DNA of 64,000 bases from Actinomycetota bacterium (lineage in GTDB: Bacteria; Actinomycetota; Acidimicrobiia; Acidimicrobiales; Microtrichaceae), in contig VGBZ01000009.1 in the NCBI GenBank assembly GCA_016870275.1, forward strand, positions 23,393 to 87,392. Direction: 5' to 3'. The notes under the pieces are model-generated. The model ran no database searches and was not told the DNA's origin. It was given only the letters and a program-made list of their open reading frames with translations. Position 1 is the first letter of the stretch. The number at the start of each line of letters is the position of its first letter. Below are positions 25,760 to 33,647 of this stretch, piece after piece. The translations under genes were made by a program, and so were the position numbers.

Positions 25760-27841
25760 GGACGGCGTGTCCACCAGAACCTCCGGGAGCGGCCGGATGT
25801 GCAGGACCGCCAACCGTTTGGTCGAGCGGGTGAGGGCCACATAGAGCGCCTGGGCTCCGCGGGCCTCCTCGGCGAGGATGGCGGCCGGTTCGATGACGAC
25901 GACTCCGTCGAGCTCGAGGCCCTTGACCAACCAGATCGGCACGAGCGTCACCTGCTGCTCCAGCCCCTGCCGACTCGCCCGGCCGTAGGGCACTCCAGCC
26001 CCGGCGAGCGCTGCGTCGACCCGATCGACGAGCGAGCCGGGGGCCACAACGGCGAGGTGACCCGGTTGAACGGCGGCGAGTTCGCTCAGGACGAGCGACA
26101 CGACCTCGGCGTCGAACTCCTCGTCGCCAGTGGCGACGAGGAGAGGCGGTTCACCCGCCCTGCGGATGCTCTCCGGTGGTTCGAGGCCGGGGGCGGCGAG
26201 CGGCAGTACCCGTGCTGCGAAGTCCATGATCGGTCCGGGAACCCGGTAGCCGATTCTGAGCTCGGCGAACCTCGGCGTTCGACGGTCGGGCAGGTGCGCC
26301 AGCACCGACTCCCAGCCGTCGTGCGCCCACGCCCCCGTGGCCTGGGCGATGTCGCCGACCACGGTCATCGAACCGTTCAACGAACGCCGATCCAGCATCC
26401 GGAGCTGCATCGGTGAGAGGTCCTGCGCCTCGTCGACGACGATGTGGCCGTAGGTGCGGACCTCCGGCTGCGGCCGACGGGACGGCACCGGACCGAGACG
26501 TTCCAGCGCTTCGTCGAGCAGAGGCACGTCGTCGTGGGTGAACTCGAGTGTTGCGGTGTCACTGCGGCGTGGACGCCCCAGCAGCTCCCACTCCTCCCGG
26601 GAGATCGACCGGTCGCACGCCGATCGCAGGAGGCCCGGCGAACCGAACAGGTCGTTGAGCAGCTCCGATGGAGTGAGGACGGGCCAGATCCGCTCGAGCG
26701 CCAACCGCACCTCGGTCAGATGCCGGACGCGTTCTCGAACCACCGACGGCTCGTCCTCGGTCCGTGACGACGCTGCGAGCGCCTCGAAGAACCGGCGTTC
26801 GACGTGGCGGCGGGCGGCGTTGTGCGTCCGGAAGCGCCGACGAGCATCGGCGACGATCTCCGTCGACTGCTCGACCGACATCGTCAGGAACTGGACCCCG
26901 AATGGAACACGGAGCGTCTCGCGGAGGGGCCGTTCACGATCCCGAACAGCTCGAGCCACGACGTCGATCATCCGAAGGTCACCCTTGATCCGGGCCACCG
27001 ATTCCTCGTCGCGTCCGACAGCCCGGATGTCGGGGACCAGGTCGGCGAGCACGGCGATCTGCACCCCGGCCTCGCCGAGCGAGGGCAGGACCTGCTCGAT
27101 GTAGTTGAGGAACACTCGGTTGGGGCCCACGACGAGCACACCCTGCCCTTCGAGTGGGAACCGGTGGGTGTAGAGCAGGAACGCCGCCCGGTGCAACGCC
27201 ACCACGGTCTTGCCGGTGCCGGGTCCGCCCTGCACGACGAGGACCCCGGGCAGCGGAGAACGGATGACGACGTCCTGTTCGCCCTGGATGGTCGCCACGA
27301 TGTCGGACAGGCGCCCGGTCCTGGCCTCCTCCAGCGCCGAGATCAACGCTCCGTGACCTTCGACCGTTCCGGAGTCGAGCGCGGCGGCGGCCGAGCCGAA
27401 GAGCTCGTCGTCCATGCCGAGCAGCATCCGACCGCGGGTGGCGAAGTGCCGACGACGACGAAGCCCCATGGGGTCGGCTCCGGTCGCCCGGTAGAACGCC
27501 TCTGCGATCGGCGCCCGCCAGTCCACGACCACCGGATCGAAGTTCTCGTCGGACACGGCGATCCGACCGACGTGGAACGCCTCGGACTCCGGGTTCTCGG
27601 CGTTCGGCTCGAAGTCGATCCGGCCGAACACCAGCGACTGATCACCGATGTCGAGTTGTGCGAGGCGCTGCTCGACCTGACCCCAGACGTAGTCCCGCTC
27701 CCGCCGGTTCTGGGGCGTCCCACCGGGGCCGTCGTCGTAGAGCCGCCGCCGGGCCCGAGCGGCGTCACGCATTCGTTCGAGGCTGGCGTACGCACGGTCG
27801 ATGGTCGCCTGCTCGGCGATCAGTTCCGGGTCGTCGGGCAC
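25670..27841 (-). CDS. helD: HelD-like RNA polymerase-associated UvrD-family ATPase
   Basis: This 723-residue superfamily 1 protein has Walker A GGPGTGKT at 205-212, a Walker B/motif II of HIVVDEAQDLSPMQ, and motif VI VALTRSTKRL. The N-terminal coiled-coil arm (ATIDRAYASLERMRDAARAR) and the LVFGRID and VVVDWRAP segments match actinobacterial HelD. HelD enters the RNA polymerase channels to release stalled or inactive polymerase, and class II homologues can give rifampicin tolerance. The start is GTG. The last 30 codons run antisense into the DtxR-family gene, extending beyond the conserved motifs as an acidic, Gly-rich tail. It lies 83 bp from a short minus-strand gene. Confidence 0.9.
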   Translation of the reverse strand: MPDDPELIAEQATIDRAYASLERMRDAARARRRLYDDGPGGTPQNRRERDYVWGQVEQRLAQLDIGDQSLVFGRIDFEPNAENPESEAFHVGRIAVSDENFDPVVVDWRAPIAEAFYRATGADPMGLRRRRHFATRGRMLLGMDDELFGSAAAALDSGTVEGHGALISALEEARTGRLSDIVATIQGEQDVVIRSPLPGVLVVQGGPGTGKTVVALHRAAFLLYTHRFPLEGQGVLVVGPNRVFLNYIEQVLPSLGEAGVQIAVLADLVPDIRAVGRDEESVARIKGDLRMIDVVARAVRDRERPLRETLRVPFGVQFLTMSVEQSTEIVADARRRFRTHNAARRHVERRFFEALAASSRTEDEPSVVRERVRHLTEVRLALERIWPVLTPSELLNDLFGSPGLLRSACDRSISREEWELLGRPRRSDTATLEFTHDDVPLLDEALERLGPVPSRRPQPEVRTYGHIVVDEAQDLSPMQLRMLDRRSLNGSMTVVGDIAQATGAWAHDGWESVLAHLPDRRTPRFAELRIGYRVPGPIMDFAARVLPLAAPGLEPPESIRRAGEPPLLVATGDEEFDAEVVSLVLSELAAVQPGHLAVVAPGSLVDRVDAALAGAGVPYGRASRQGLEQQVTLVPIWLVKGLELDGVVVIEPAAILAEEARGAQALYVALTRSTKRLAVLHIRPLPEVLVDTPSSGGDEDAFGGERSDAHVPAFDLDGGRPVG

Positions 27842-27924
27842 GGGCGGTCCTCGGCGGGGGTCGGATCCCAGCGGAATCGGCTCTCAGGGAGTAGATGAGC
27901 TTACTCGCCCGGTTCGCCGCAGGA

Positions 27925-28173
27925 TCACCTACCCCGGTCCATGCCGACCTCGACGAGCGCCGAGGCGAGCGCCAGTCGAAGCCGTCGGGCTCCGTCGCCG
28001 TTGAGGTGGACGACGATCCCGGTTCCCGGCGCTCCCTGTTCCTCGACGGTGAGCGTGACCCGGGGTTCGGAGTCCTCGTAGTCGTCGGAGATCCCCACCG
28101 ACCAGCACACCGCCGGGGTCGGATCCTCAGTCGGTGCCTCGGGGACGACGGCGTCGTCGATCGATCGTCGCAT
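27925..28173 (-). CDS. small conserved-looking protein of unknown function
   Basis: This 82-residue soluble acidic protein begins with ATG and contains a strand-rich centre (VTLTVEEQGAPGTGIVVHL) and a helix GARRLRLALASALVEVG. I do not recognise the family. A competing frame on the plus strand overlaps it, so coding status is not certain. The start lies 35 bp from the divergent hemE, and the gap to helD on the 3' side is 83 bp. It would be cytoplasmic. Confidence 0.5.
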   Translation of the reverse strand: MRRSIDDAVVPEAPTEDPTPAVCWSVGISDDYEDSEPRVTLTVEEQGAPGTGIVVHLNGDGARRLRLALASALVEVGMDRGR

Positions 28174-28208
28174 GGCTCCACCCTAGGGGTGGCGGGTACG
28201 TTCCACCC

Positions 28209-29255
28209 GTGGGACTCCTCCACGACGACAGCGCCTTCATCCGCACCTGCCGGGGTCAGGCGGCTCCCCACACCCCCGTGTGGTTCATGCGCCAGGCCGG
28301 ACGTTCACTCCCCGAGTACCGGGCCGTGCGCGGCTCCGGCACGATCCTCGACGCCATCGCCCAACCAGACCTCGCCAGTGAGATCACCCTCCAACCAGTG
28401 CGCCGGTACGGCGTGGATGCCGCAATCCTCTACTCCGACATCGTGACGCCGGTCCATGCCATCGGCTTCGGTGTCGACGTCGCCCCGGGGGTCGGTCCGG
28501 TCGTGGACCGACCATTCGACCGTCGGGCCGACCTCGAACGACTGCGCCCGCTCGAACCCGACCTCGACACCCCGTACGTGTTGTCAACGGTCGACATCCT
28601 CGTTGCGGAGCTCCCCGTCCCGCTCATCGGCTTCGCCGGCGCTCCATTCACCGTCGCGAGCTACCTCATCGAGGGCCGCCCGACCCGCACCTGGGTCCGG
28701 ACCAAGGCGCTGATGCACGGTGACGAATCGCTGTGGTTCGACCTGCTCGATCGGCTCGCCGACCTCGCCGTGGCGTCGTTGCGATCCCAGATCGACCATG
28801 GTGTCGCCGCCGTTCAGCTGTTCGACTCCTGGGCCGGCGCGCTCAGTCCCGCCGACTACGAACGCTACGTGCTCCCGGCGAGCACCAAGGTGCTCGCCGC
28901 AGTGGCCGACCTGGGCGTGCCGCGCATCCACTTCGGCGTGTCCACCGGCGAGCTCCTCGGCCTCATGGCCGACGCCGGCGCCGAGGTGGTCGGCGTGGAC
29001 TGGCGCACCCCGCTCGACCTGGCCCGCAGCCGGGTCGGTTCGGAGACGATCCTCCAGGGAAACCTGGATCCGGCTCTGGTCGCCGCTGGGTGGGACGCCA
29101 CCGAACCAGCCGCTCGGGCGGTGCTCGAGGCCGGGGGCGGCGACCGACACGTGTTCAACCTGGGCCACGGAGTGCTCCCCGAGACCGACCCGGCCACGTT
29201 GGAGCGTCTCGTCGACCTGATCCACAACTGGCCCGACAGGACGGTGACAACGTGA
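28209..29255 (+). CDS. hemE: uroporphyrinogen III decarboxylase
   Basis: This 348-residue enzyme removes four carboxylates from uroporphyrinogen III to give coproporphyrinogen III. The signature VWFMRQAGRSLPEYR lies near residue 25, with the catalytic YSDI and IGFAGAPFTVASYLIEG blocks, DSWAG, and the C-terminal FNLGHGVLPETDP. Length matches the family. The GTG at 28209 is chosen over the longer upstream frame because it begins right before the conserved domain. It starts a heme operon: the stop overlaps the ferrochelatase start by GTGA. Together with cpfC and cgoX here, and hemQ at 60 kb, it supports the coproporphyrin-dependent pathway. Confidence 0.96.
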   Translation: MGLLHDDSAFIRTCRGQAAPHTPVWFMRQAGRSLPEYRAVRGSGTILDAIAQPDLASEITLQPVRRYGVDAAILYSDIVTPVHAIGFGVDVAPGVGPVVDRPFDRRADLERLRPLEPDLDTPYVLSTVDILVAELPVPLIGFAGAPFTVASYLIEGRPTRTWVRTKALMHGDESLWFDLLDRLADLAVASLRSQIDHGVAAVQLFDSWAGALSPADYERYVLPASTKVLAAVADLGVPRIHFGVSTGELLGLMADAGAEVVGVDWRTPLDLARSRVGSETILQGNLDPALVAAGWDATEPAARAVLEAGGGDRHVFNLGHGVLPETDPATLERLVDLIHNWPDRTVTT

Positions 29256-30166
29256 CGACCGGACTCGTCGTGATGGCCTACGGCACCCCAGCGGCGCCCG
29301 AGGACATCGAGGCGTACTACACCCACATCCGCCGGGGTCGTCCGCCCGAACCCGAGCAGCTCGCCGACCTGATCGCCCGGTACGACGCCATCGGTGGGAT
29401 CTCACCGCTCGCGGCGAGGACGGCGGCACAGTTGAACGCCGTCGAGGCCCAGCTCGATGCGCTCGCCCCCGGGGAGTTCACGGTTCGCCTCGGCCAGAAG
29501 CACGCTGCGCCGTTCATCGAGGACGGTGTGACCGAACTCGCCGAACTCGGCGTCAGCGGCGTGGTGGGACTCGTCCTCGCACCGCACTACTCCGGGTTCA
29601 GCGTGGGCCAGTACCACGAGCGCGCTGCGGCAGCGGCCGCTCCACTGCCGTTCGTCGGCGTCGACCATTGGCACCTCACCGATGGATTCGTCGACCACCA
29701 GGCCGCCTCGGTGAGCGAGCGTCTCGCAGGGCTCCCCGAACGCACCGTCGTGGTGTTCACCGCCCACTCACTGCCGGAACGAGTGCTCGAGGGAGACCCC
29801 TACCCCGACGAGCTGCGCGAATCCGCCGCCGCGATCGCCGGGCGAGCCGGGCTGGATCAGTGGTCGGGCTGGGCGCTCGCCTGGCAGTCCGCTGGTCGTA
29901 CACCGGAACCGTGGCGGGGACCCGACATCCTCGAGATCATCAACGATCTGGCCGATGGAGGGGAAGTCGACGGCGTACTGGTCGTACCCCAAGGGTTCAC
30001 CGCCGATCACCTCGAGGTCCTCTACGACCTCGACATCGAAGCAGCCGCTGTCGCTGCTGAACGCGGACTGGCGTTCGCACGAACCGACGTCGTCAACGAC
30101 GACCGGGCGGTGGCTGCGGACCTCGCCCGCCTCGTCATCGACGCTGCCGCGGTCTTGAAGCAGTGA
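29252..30166 (+). CDS. cpfC: coproporphyrin III ferrochelatase
   Basis: This 304-residue enzyme inserts Fe(II) into the porphyrin. In Gram-positive and actinobacterial pathways the substrate is coproporphyrin III. It starts with LVVMAYGTPAAPEDIEAYY. It contains GLVLAPHYSGFSVGQYH, with the conserved His of the metal site, the TAHSLPERV segment, and FTADHLEVLYDLD with the catalytic Glu. The GTG start overlaps the hemE stop, and the end overlaps cgoX by GTGA, so all three are translationally coupled. The larger upstream frame is spurious. No Cys cluster for a [2Fe-2S] centre is visible. Confidence 0.94.
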   Translation: MTTGLVVMAYGTPAAPEDIEAYYTHIRRGRPPEPEQLADLIARYDAIGGISPLAARTAAQLNAVEAQLDALAPGEFTVRLGQKHAAPFIEDGVTELAELGVSGVVGLVLAPHYSGFSVGQYHERAAAAAAPLPFVGVDHWHLTDGFVDHQAASVSERLAGLPERTVVVFTAHSLPERVLEGDPYPDELRESAAAIAGRAGLDQWSGWALAWQSAGRTPEPWRGPDILEIINDLADGGEVDGVLVVPQGFTADHLEVLYDLDIEAAAVAAERGLAFARTDVVNDDRAVAADLARLVIDAAAVLKQ

Positions 30167-31560
30167 CGGCTCGGAGCGATCCACCGCACGTCGTGGTGGT
30201 GGGTGGCGGAGTCACGGGATTGGCTGCGGCCTGGGAGGCGACCGGCCGAGGTGCCCGAGTCACGCTGCTCGAGGCGAGCGACCGCTTCGGAGGGCTGATC
30301 CGGACCAGTCCGATCGACATCGGGGGAACCCCCGTGCCCATCGACGAGGGAGCGGACGCCTTCCTCGCCCGGGTACCCGACGCCGTCGAGTTGTGTGCGG
30401 AACTCGGACTCGGTCCGGAACTGACAGCACCGACCACAGGTCACGCCTACGTCTGGGTCGACGGGCGACTCCTGTCGCTCCCGGGTTCGCACGTGATGGG
30501 CGTTCCGCTCGACCCGGACGACCCCGCCACCGTGGCCCTGCTGAACGAATCGACCCGTGAACGAATGCGGGTGGATCTCGGCCGCAGCGGACCCGGTCCG
30601 ACCACCGACGTGTCGATCGGCGACTTCATCACTGAGCGACTCGGCCGGGAGGTCGTCGATCGAATCGTCGGCCCGCTCGTCGGCGGCATCAGTGCCGGAG
30701 ACGTCGACCGGCTCAGCATGTCGGCGGTCACTCCCCAACTCGCCGATGCCGCAGCCCGCGGCGACAGCTTCGTCGCAGCCCTGCGCCACGCCACGCCCAC
30801 GACCGGAACCGAACGCCCCGTGTTCGCCGGGCTCCGCAGCGGGACCGAGCGGCTGATCACGGCGCTCGTCGATGCGCTCGACGAGCGAAGCGCCGACCTG
30901 CGAACCGAGGAACCCGTGCTCGCCGTCACCGCCGGTTCGACCGGCGTGCAGGTACGAAGCTCCACCGCAGTACTCGACGCCGACGGTGCGGTGATCACGA
31001 CACCGGCCCGAGTCGCCGCCGGACTGGTCGACGGGATCAGCCCCTCAGCCGCTCGTGAACTCCGGTCGATTCACACCACGACCGTCGTGCTGGCGACGCT
31101 CGTGTTCGACACCGCCGACGTCCCGGGCCCTCTGGACGGGTCCGGTTTCCTCATCCCGCGGGACACCGGACTGTGGATGACGGCGGTCTCGTGGGGATCG
31201 TCCAAGTGGTCCCACTGGAACGATGGCCGACACGTCGTACTGCGGGTCTCGGCCGGCCACGCCGGTGACCGACGTGCTGAGGAGGCCGACGATGCAGTCG
31301 TGCTCGCAGCACTGCTCGAGGACCTCCGCACCACGATGCGTCTGACCACCGCACCCAGATCGGCTCGGGTGACCCGTTGGACCGATGCGTTCCCCCAGTA
31401 CGACGTCGGCCACGCCGACCGGCTCGCCCGCATCGACCTGGCGCTGCGACAGGACGCACCGTTCGTTCAGTTGGCCGGGATGTCCTACCGAGGTGTGGGA
31501 ATCCCAGCGAGCATCCGGAGCGGCCGGGCCGCCGTCCGCGAACTGCTCACGCCTCGCTGA
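30163..31560 (+). CDS. cgoX: coproporphyrinogen III oxidase (HemY/CgoX type)
   Basis: This 465-residue FAD-dependent enzyme oxidises coproporphyrinogen III (or protoporphyrinogen IX) in the oxygen-dependent step. The N-terminus carries the dinucleotide-binding motif VVVVGGGVTGLAAAWEA, then LLEASDRFGGLIRT and the DEGADAFL segment. The C-terminal FAD-contact block QLAGMSYRGVGIPASIRSG is complete. In this operon context the coproporphyrinogen activity is favoured. The GTG start overlaps cpfC by four bases. The 3' end overlaps the convergent cupredoxin lipoprotein gene by 14 bp, leaving no room for a separate terminator. Confidence 0.94.
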   Translation: MTARSDPPHVVVVGGGVTGLAAAWEATGRGARVTLLEASDRFGGLIRTSPIDIGGTPVPIDEGADAFLARVPDAVELCAELGLGPELTAPTTGHAYVWVDGRLLSLPGSHVMGVPLDPDDPATVALLNESTRERMRVDLGRSGPGPTTDVSIGDFITERLGREVVDRIVGPLVGGISAGDVDRLSMSAVTPQLADAAARGDSFVAALRHATPTTGTERPVFAGLRSGTERLITALVDALDERSADLRTEEPVLAVTAGSTGVQVRSSTAVLDADGAVITTPARVAAGLVDGISPSAARELRSIHTTTVVLATLVFDTADVPGPLDGSGFLIPRDTGLWMTAVSWGSSKWSHWNDGRHVVLRVSAGHAGDRRAEEADDAVVLAALLEDLRTTMRLTTAPRSARVTRWTDAFPQYDVGHADRLARIDLALRQDAPFVQLAGMSYRGVGIPASIRSGRAAVRELLTPR

Positions 31561-31924
31561 CCCGGATCCGGAACTCGCCGCTGGGATGGACGTCGCACGC
31601 ACCGACGAGTTCGCCGGGAGAGGTGAACTCCATGGTCACGGTCTCACCAGCAGTCACGTTGAAGATCCCGACCTGCGCCGTGGAGACGTCCTCGTTGCGA
31701 ATCCGGATCATGTCACCGACGGTGACGTCGAGCACCTGCGGGACGACTTCGACGACCTCCCCGGCATCGATCTTCGCCTCGGTACCTTCAGGAACGACGA
31801 ACTCGTGCTGAACCACGTCGCCGTCGCTCCGCAACTCCACGCTCACCTGAGCGTCGTCGCTGCAGCCAGCTGCAGCAATCGCCATCACTGCGGCCACAGC
31901 GAGCAGGAGACGACGAGTCGTCAT
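31547..31924 (-). CDS. cupredoxin-like lipoprotein
   Basis: This 125-residue secreted protein has a lipobox AAAGC (Cys21) and a beta-sandwich domain. The C-terminal ligand loop reads GACDVHPSGEF (Cys110, His113), the form seen in cupredoxin-like proteins near terminal oxidases. The upstream His expected in the NED...H loop is absent here (NEDVSTAQVG), and no axial Met follows, so a classical type 1 copper centre is doubtful. It ends a copper/cytochrome operon, overlapping the PCu(A)C gene by ATGA. It may store or pass on copper, or simply be a structural accessory of the oxidase. Confidence 0.75.
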   Translation of the reverse strand: MTTRRLLLAVAAVMAIAAAGCSDDAQVSVELRSDGDVVQHEFVVPEGTEAKIDAGEVVEVVPQVLDVTVGDMIRIRNEDVSTAQVGIFNVTAGETVTMEFTSPGELVGACDVHPSGEFRIRVSEA

Positions 31925-32451
31925 CCGGTACGCACCTCGGCTTCGATCGTCGAACGATCACCCGAGGAGAACGTCAGCGTCACCGGCAGCTTCTGACCGG
32001 CGCTCAGGTCGGTGGTGAGACCGATGATCATGATGTGGTAGCCGCCGGGTTCGAGCGCCACCGAGCCACCTGCAGGAATCGGGATCTCTGCGACCTGCTT
32101 CATCTCCATCATGGAATCCATCTCGCCACCGTCCATGCCACCGGTCGAGCTGGACTGGTGGAGTTGGACCTCGGTGGCGGTCCCCTCCGGGAGCTCAGCT
32201 GCGACCACGGCATCGGCCTCAGCACCACCAGTGATCGTCATGTACGCCGCTGAGTTGTTGCCTCTCGCAGCAGCTCGCACCCACGGGTCGCTGACCGCCG
32301 GTGCACCGCTCGCAGCGCCGGTGGTCGACTCCGACGTGGACTCATCCCCACCACACGCCACCAGTGCGATCGAGGTGATGGCCAGGGAGGTCAGTACCAC
32401 GACGGCAATCACTCGCCGGAGGGAATCTCGGTCCTCGTACGTCTGCTTCAT
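31921..32451 (-). CDS. PCu(A)C-type copper chaperone lipoprotein
   Basis: This 176-residue lipoprotein (lipobox LVAC, Cys33) has a PCu(A)C domain from residue 52. The copper ligands are visible: AAYMTI, a His in VQLHQ, and YHIMII (the HxM half). Between them is an unusually Met-rich loop with GGMDGGEMDSMMEM, which could bind extra Cu(I). The family delivers Cu(I) to the CuA or CuB site of cytochrome c oxidase with SCO1, whose gene is 24 bp upstream in the same operon. The start is ATG, preceded by GGAGAAC in the untranslated gap. Confidence 0.92.
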   Translation of the reverse strand: MKQTYEDRDSLRRVIAVVVLTSLAITSIALVACGGDESTSESTTGAASGAPAVSDPWVRAAARGNNSAAYMTITGGAEADAVVAAELPEGTATEVQLHQSSSTGGMDGGEMDSMMEMKQVAEIPIPAGGSVALEPGGYHIMIIGLTTDLSAGQKLPVTLTFSSGDRSTIEAEVRTG

Positions 32452-32475
32452 GGAGTTCTCCTGTCTACGGTCACC

Positions 32476-33183
32476 TCATTCGGCTTGAGGGTGGTCTCCG
32501 CCGGACCGTGACAAGTCGGACGGACGTTCGCCGGCGAGCAGCCGCTCCAAGTCGGAGGCGATGCTCGCTGCCGGAATTCCGAACGGCCACGCCAGCACGA
32601 CCAGACCGGCATCGTCGACGACGTACAGAGCGCCTGAGTGCGCGACCTCCGGATCACCGTTGGAGTCAACCGTGATCCGGTAGTTCGCTCCGAACGAATC
32701 AACGGCGGTTCGGAGGACCTCGGGATCGTCACTGCGGTGACTCGTTGCGTCCTCGATGAACGACGACGCGTAGTCGTCGAGCACCTCGGGCTGATCCCGA
32801 GCGGGATCGACCGTCACCACGTCGACACCGACTCGGGAACGTTCCTCCGGTGCAAGCTCGGCGAGTCCCCGACGGAGATCGGACAGCGTCGTCGGGCAGA
32901 CATCGGGACAGGAGGTGAACCCGAAGTACACAAGTCGAAGTCCACCGGGTTGGGCCACGAAGGAGTCGTCACCGTCGCCGCCGACAGCCGGAACCGACAC
33001 CGCAGCCACCGTCCGGATCGGCGTCCGGCTGTATCCGGCGAACGGCTCCGCCCGCTGCTCCCCGGCGCAACCCGCGAGCAGCGCCGCCACGGCGAGCACT
33101 GCGAGAATCCCGCAGGGGGAGGCGGAGCGACGACACCCGAGGCTTCCGGCAGCAGAGATGACGGGGCCGTACCAGCTGATCAA
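32476..33183 (-). CDS. SCO1/SenC copper-binding lipoprotein
   Basis: This 235-residue lipoprotein (lipobox LLAGC, Cys39) has a thioredoxin-like SCO domain. Copper ligands are Cys92 and Cys96 in TSCPDVCPTTL and the His in VAHSGALYVVD. SCO proteins assemble the CuA centre of aa3-type oxidases. The start is TTG at 33183, overlapping the cytochrome c stop (TTGA); no better start exists upstream of the signal peptide, so translation probably relies on coupling. The C-terminus has an acidic, His-containing tail (DHPQAE). It is part of the four-gene copper/cytochrome unit. Confidence 0.92.
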   Translation of the reverse strand: MISWYGPVISAAGSLGCRRSASPCGILAVLAVAALLAGCAGEQRAEPFAGYSRTPIRTVAAVSVPAVGGDGDDSFVAQPGGLRLVYFGFTSCPDVCPTTLSDLRRGLAELAPEERSRVGVDVVTVDPARDQPEVLDDYASSFIEDATSHRSDDPEVLRTAVDSFGANYRITVDSNGDPEVAHSGALYVVDDAGLVVLAWPFGIPAASIASDLERLLAGERPSDLSRSGGDHPQAE

Positions 33184-33590
33184 CGAAGCTCGGAGATGTA
33201 GGCCACCAGGGCGTCGACCTCATTCGGGGTGAGGTCCCGAGCGGGCATGGCGGCGCTGTAGCCGGCCACCTTGTCCTGACCGGGATTGACGATCGACGTA
33301 CGGATGTAGGCCTCGTCAGCGGTCACCGTCTCATCGCTCTGCAACTCGACCGGTGAGCCCAACAACCCCTTCATGGTGGGGCCGACACCATCGGATCCGT
33401 CGACGCTGTGGCACGCAGCGCATCCGTTGGACTTGAACAGCTGCTGGCCCTCGGCGGCGATCCCCGTGACCGGCGGACCCGATGCCTCCTCACTTGCGCA
33501 CGAGGACACCATCGCACCGAGACCAGCGAGTCCGAGGACGCCCACCATGAAGGACCTCGCAAATTGATGCCCGAACCGCCGAGAGACCAT
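33180..33590 (-). CDS. class I cytochrome c lipoprotein
   Basis: This 136-residue protein has a signal peptide with lipobox VSSC (Cys31), a heme c motif CAACH at 57-61, and an axial Met115 in YSAAMPARD. Residues C-terminal to this (DLTPNEVDALVAYI) form the usual last helix. The sequence resembles the fused cytochrome c domain of oxidase subunit II, here on a separate membrane-anchored protein. It heads the operon with SCO1, PCu(A)C and cupredoxin genes. Its role is probably electron delivery to a terminal oxidase encoded elsewhere. The ATG start lies 57 bp from the divergent lnt gene. Confidence 0.93.
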   Translation of the reverse strand: MVSRRFGHQFARSFMVGVLGLAGLGAMVSSCASEEASGPPVTGIAAEGQQLFKSNGCAACHSVDGSDGVGPTMKGLLGSPVELQSDETVTADEAYIRTSIVNPGQDKVAGYSAAMPARDLTPNEVDALVAYISELR

Positions 33591-33647
33591 GCCTTCACCC
33601 TAGGACAACTGATGCCGATCCCGGCAGGCGCCCCTCGGAGTGGGACA

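Noticed and set aside
33408..33647. N-terminal extension of lnt
   Set aside because: It overlaps the cytochrome c gene in antisense, and the ATG at 33648 has a good ribosome site.
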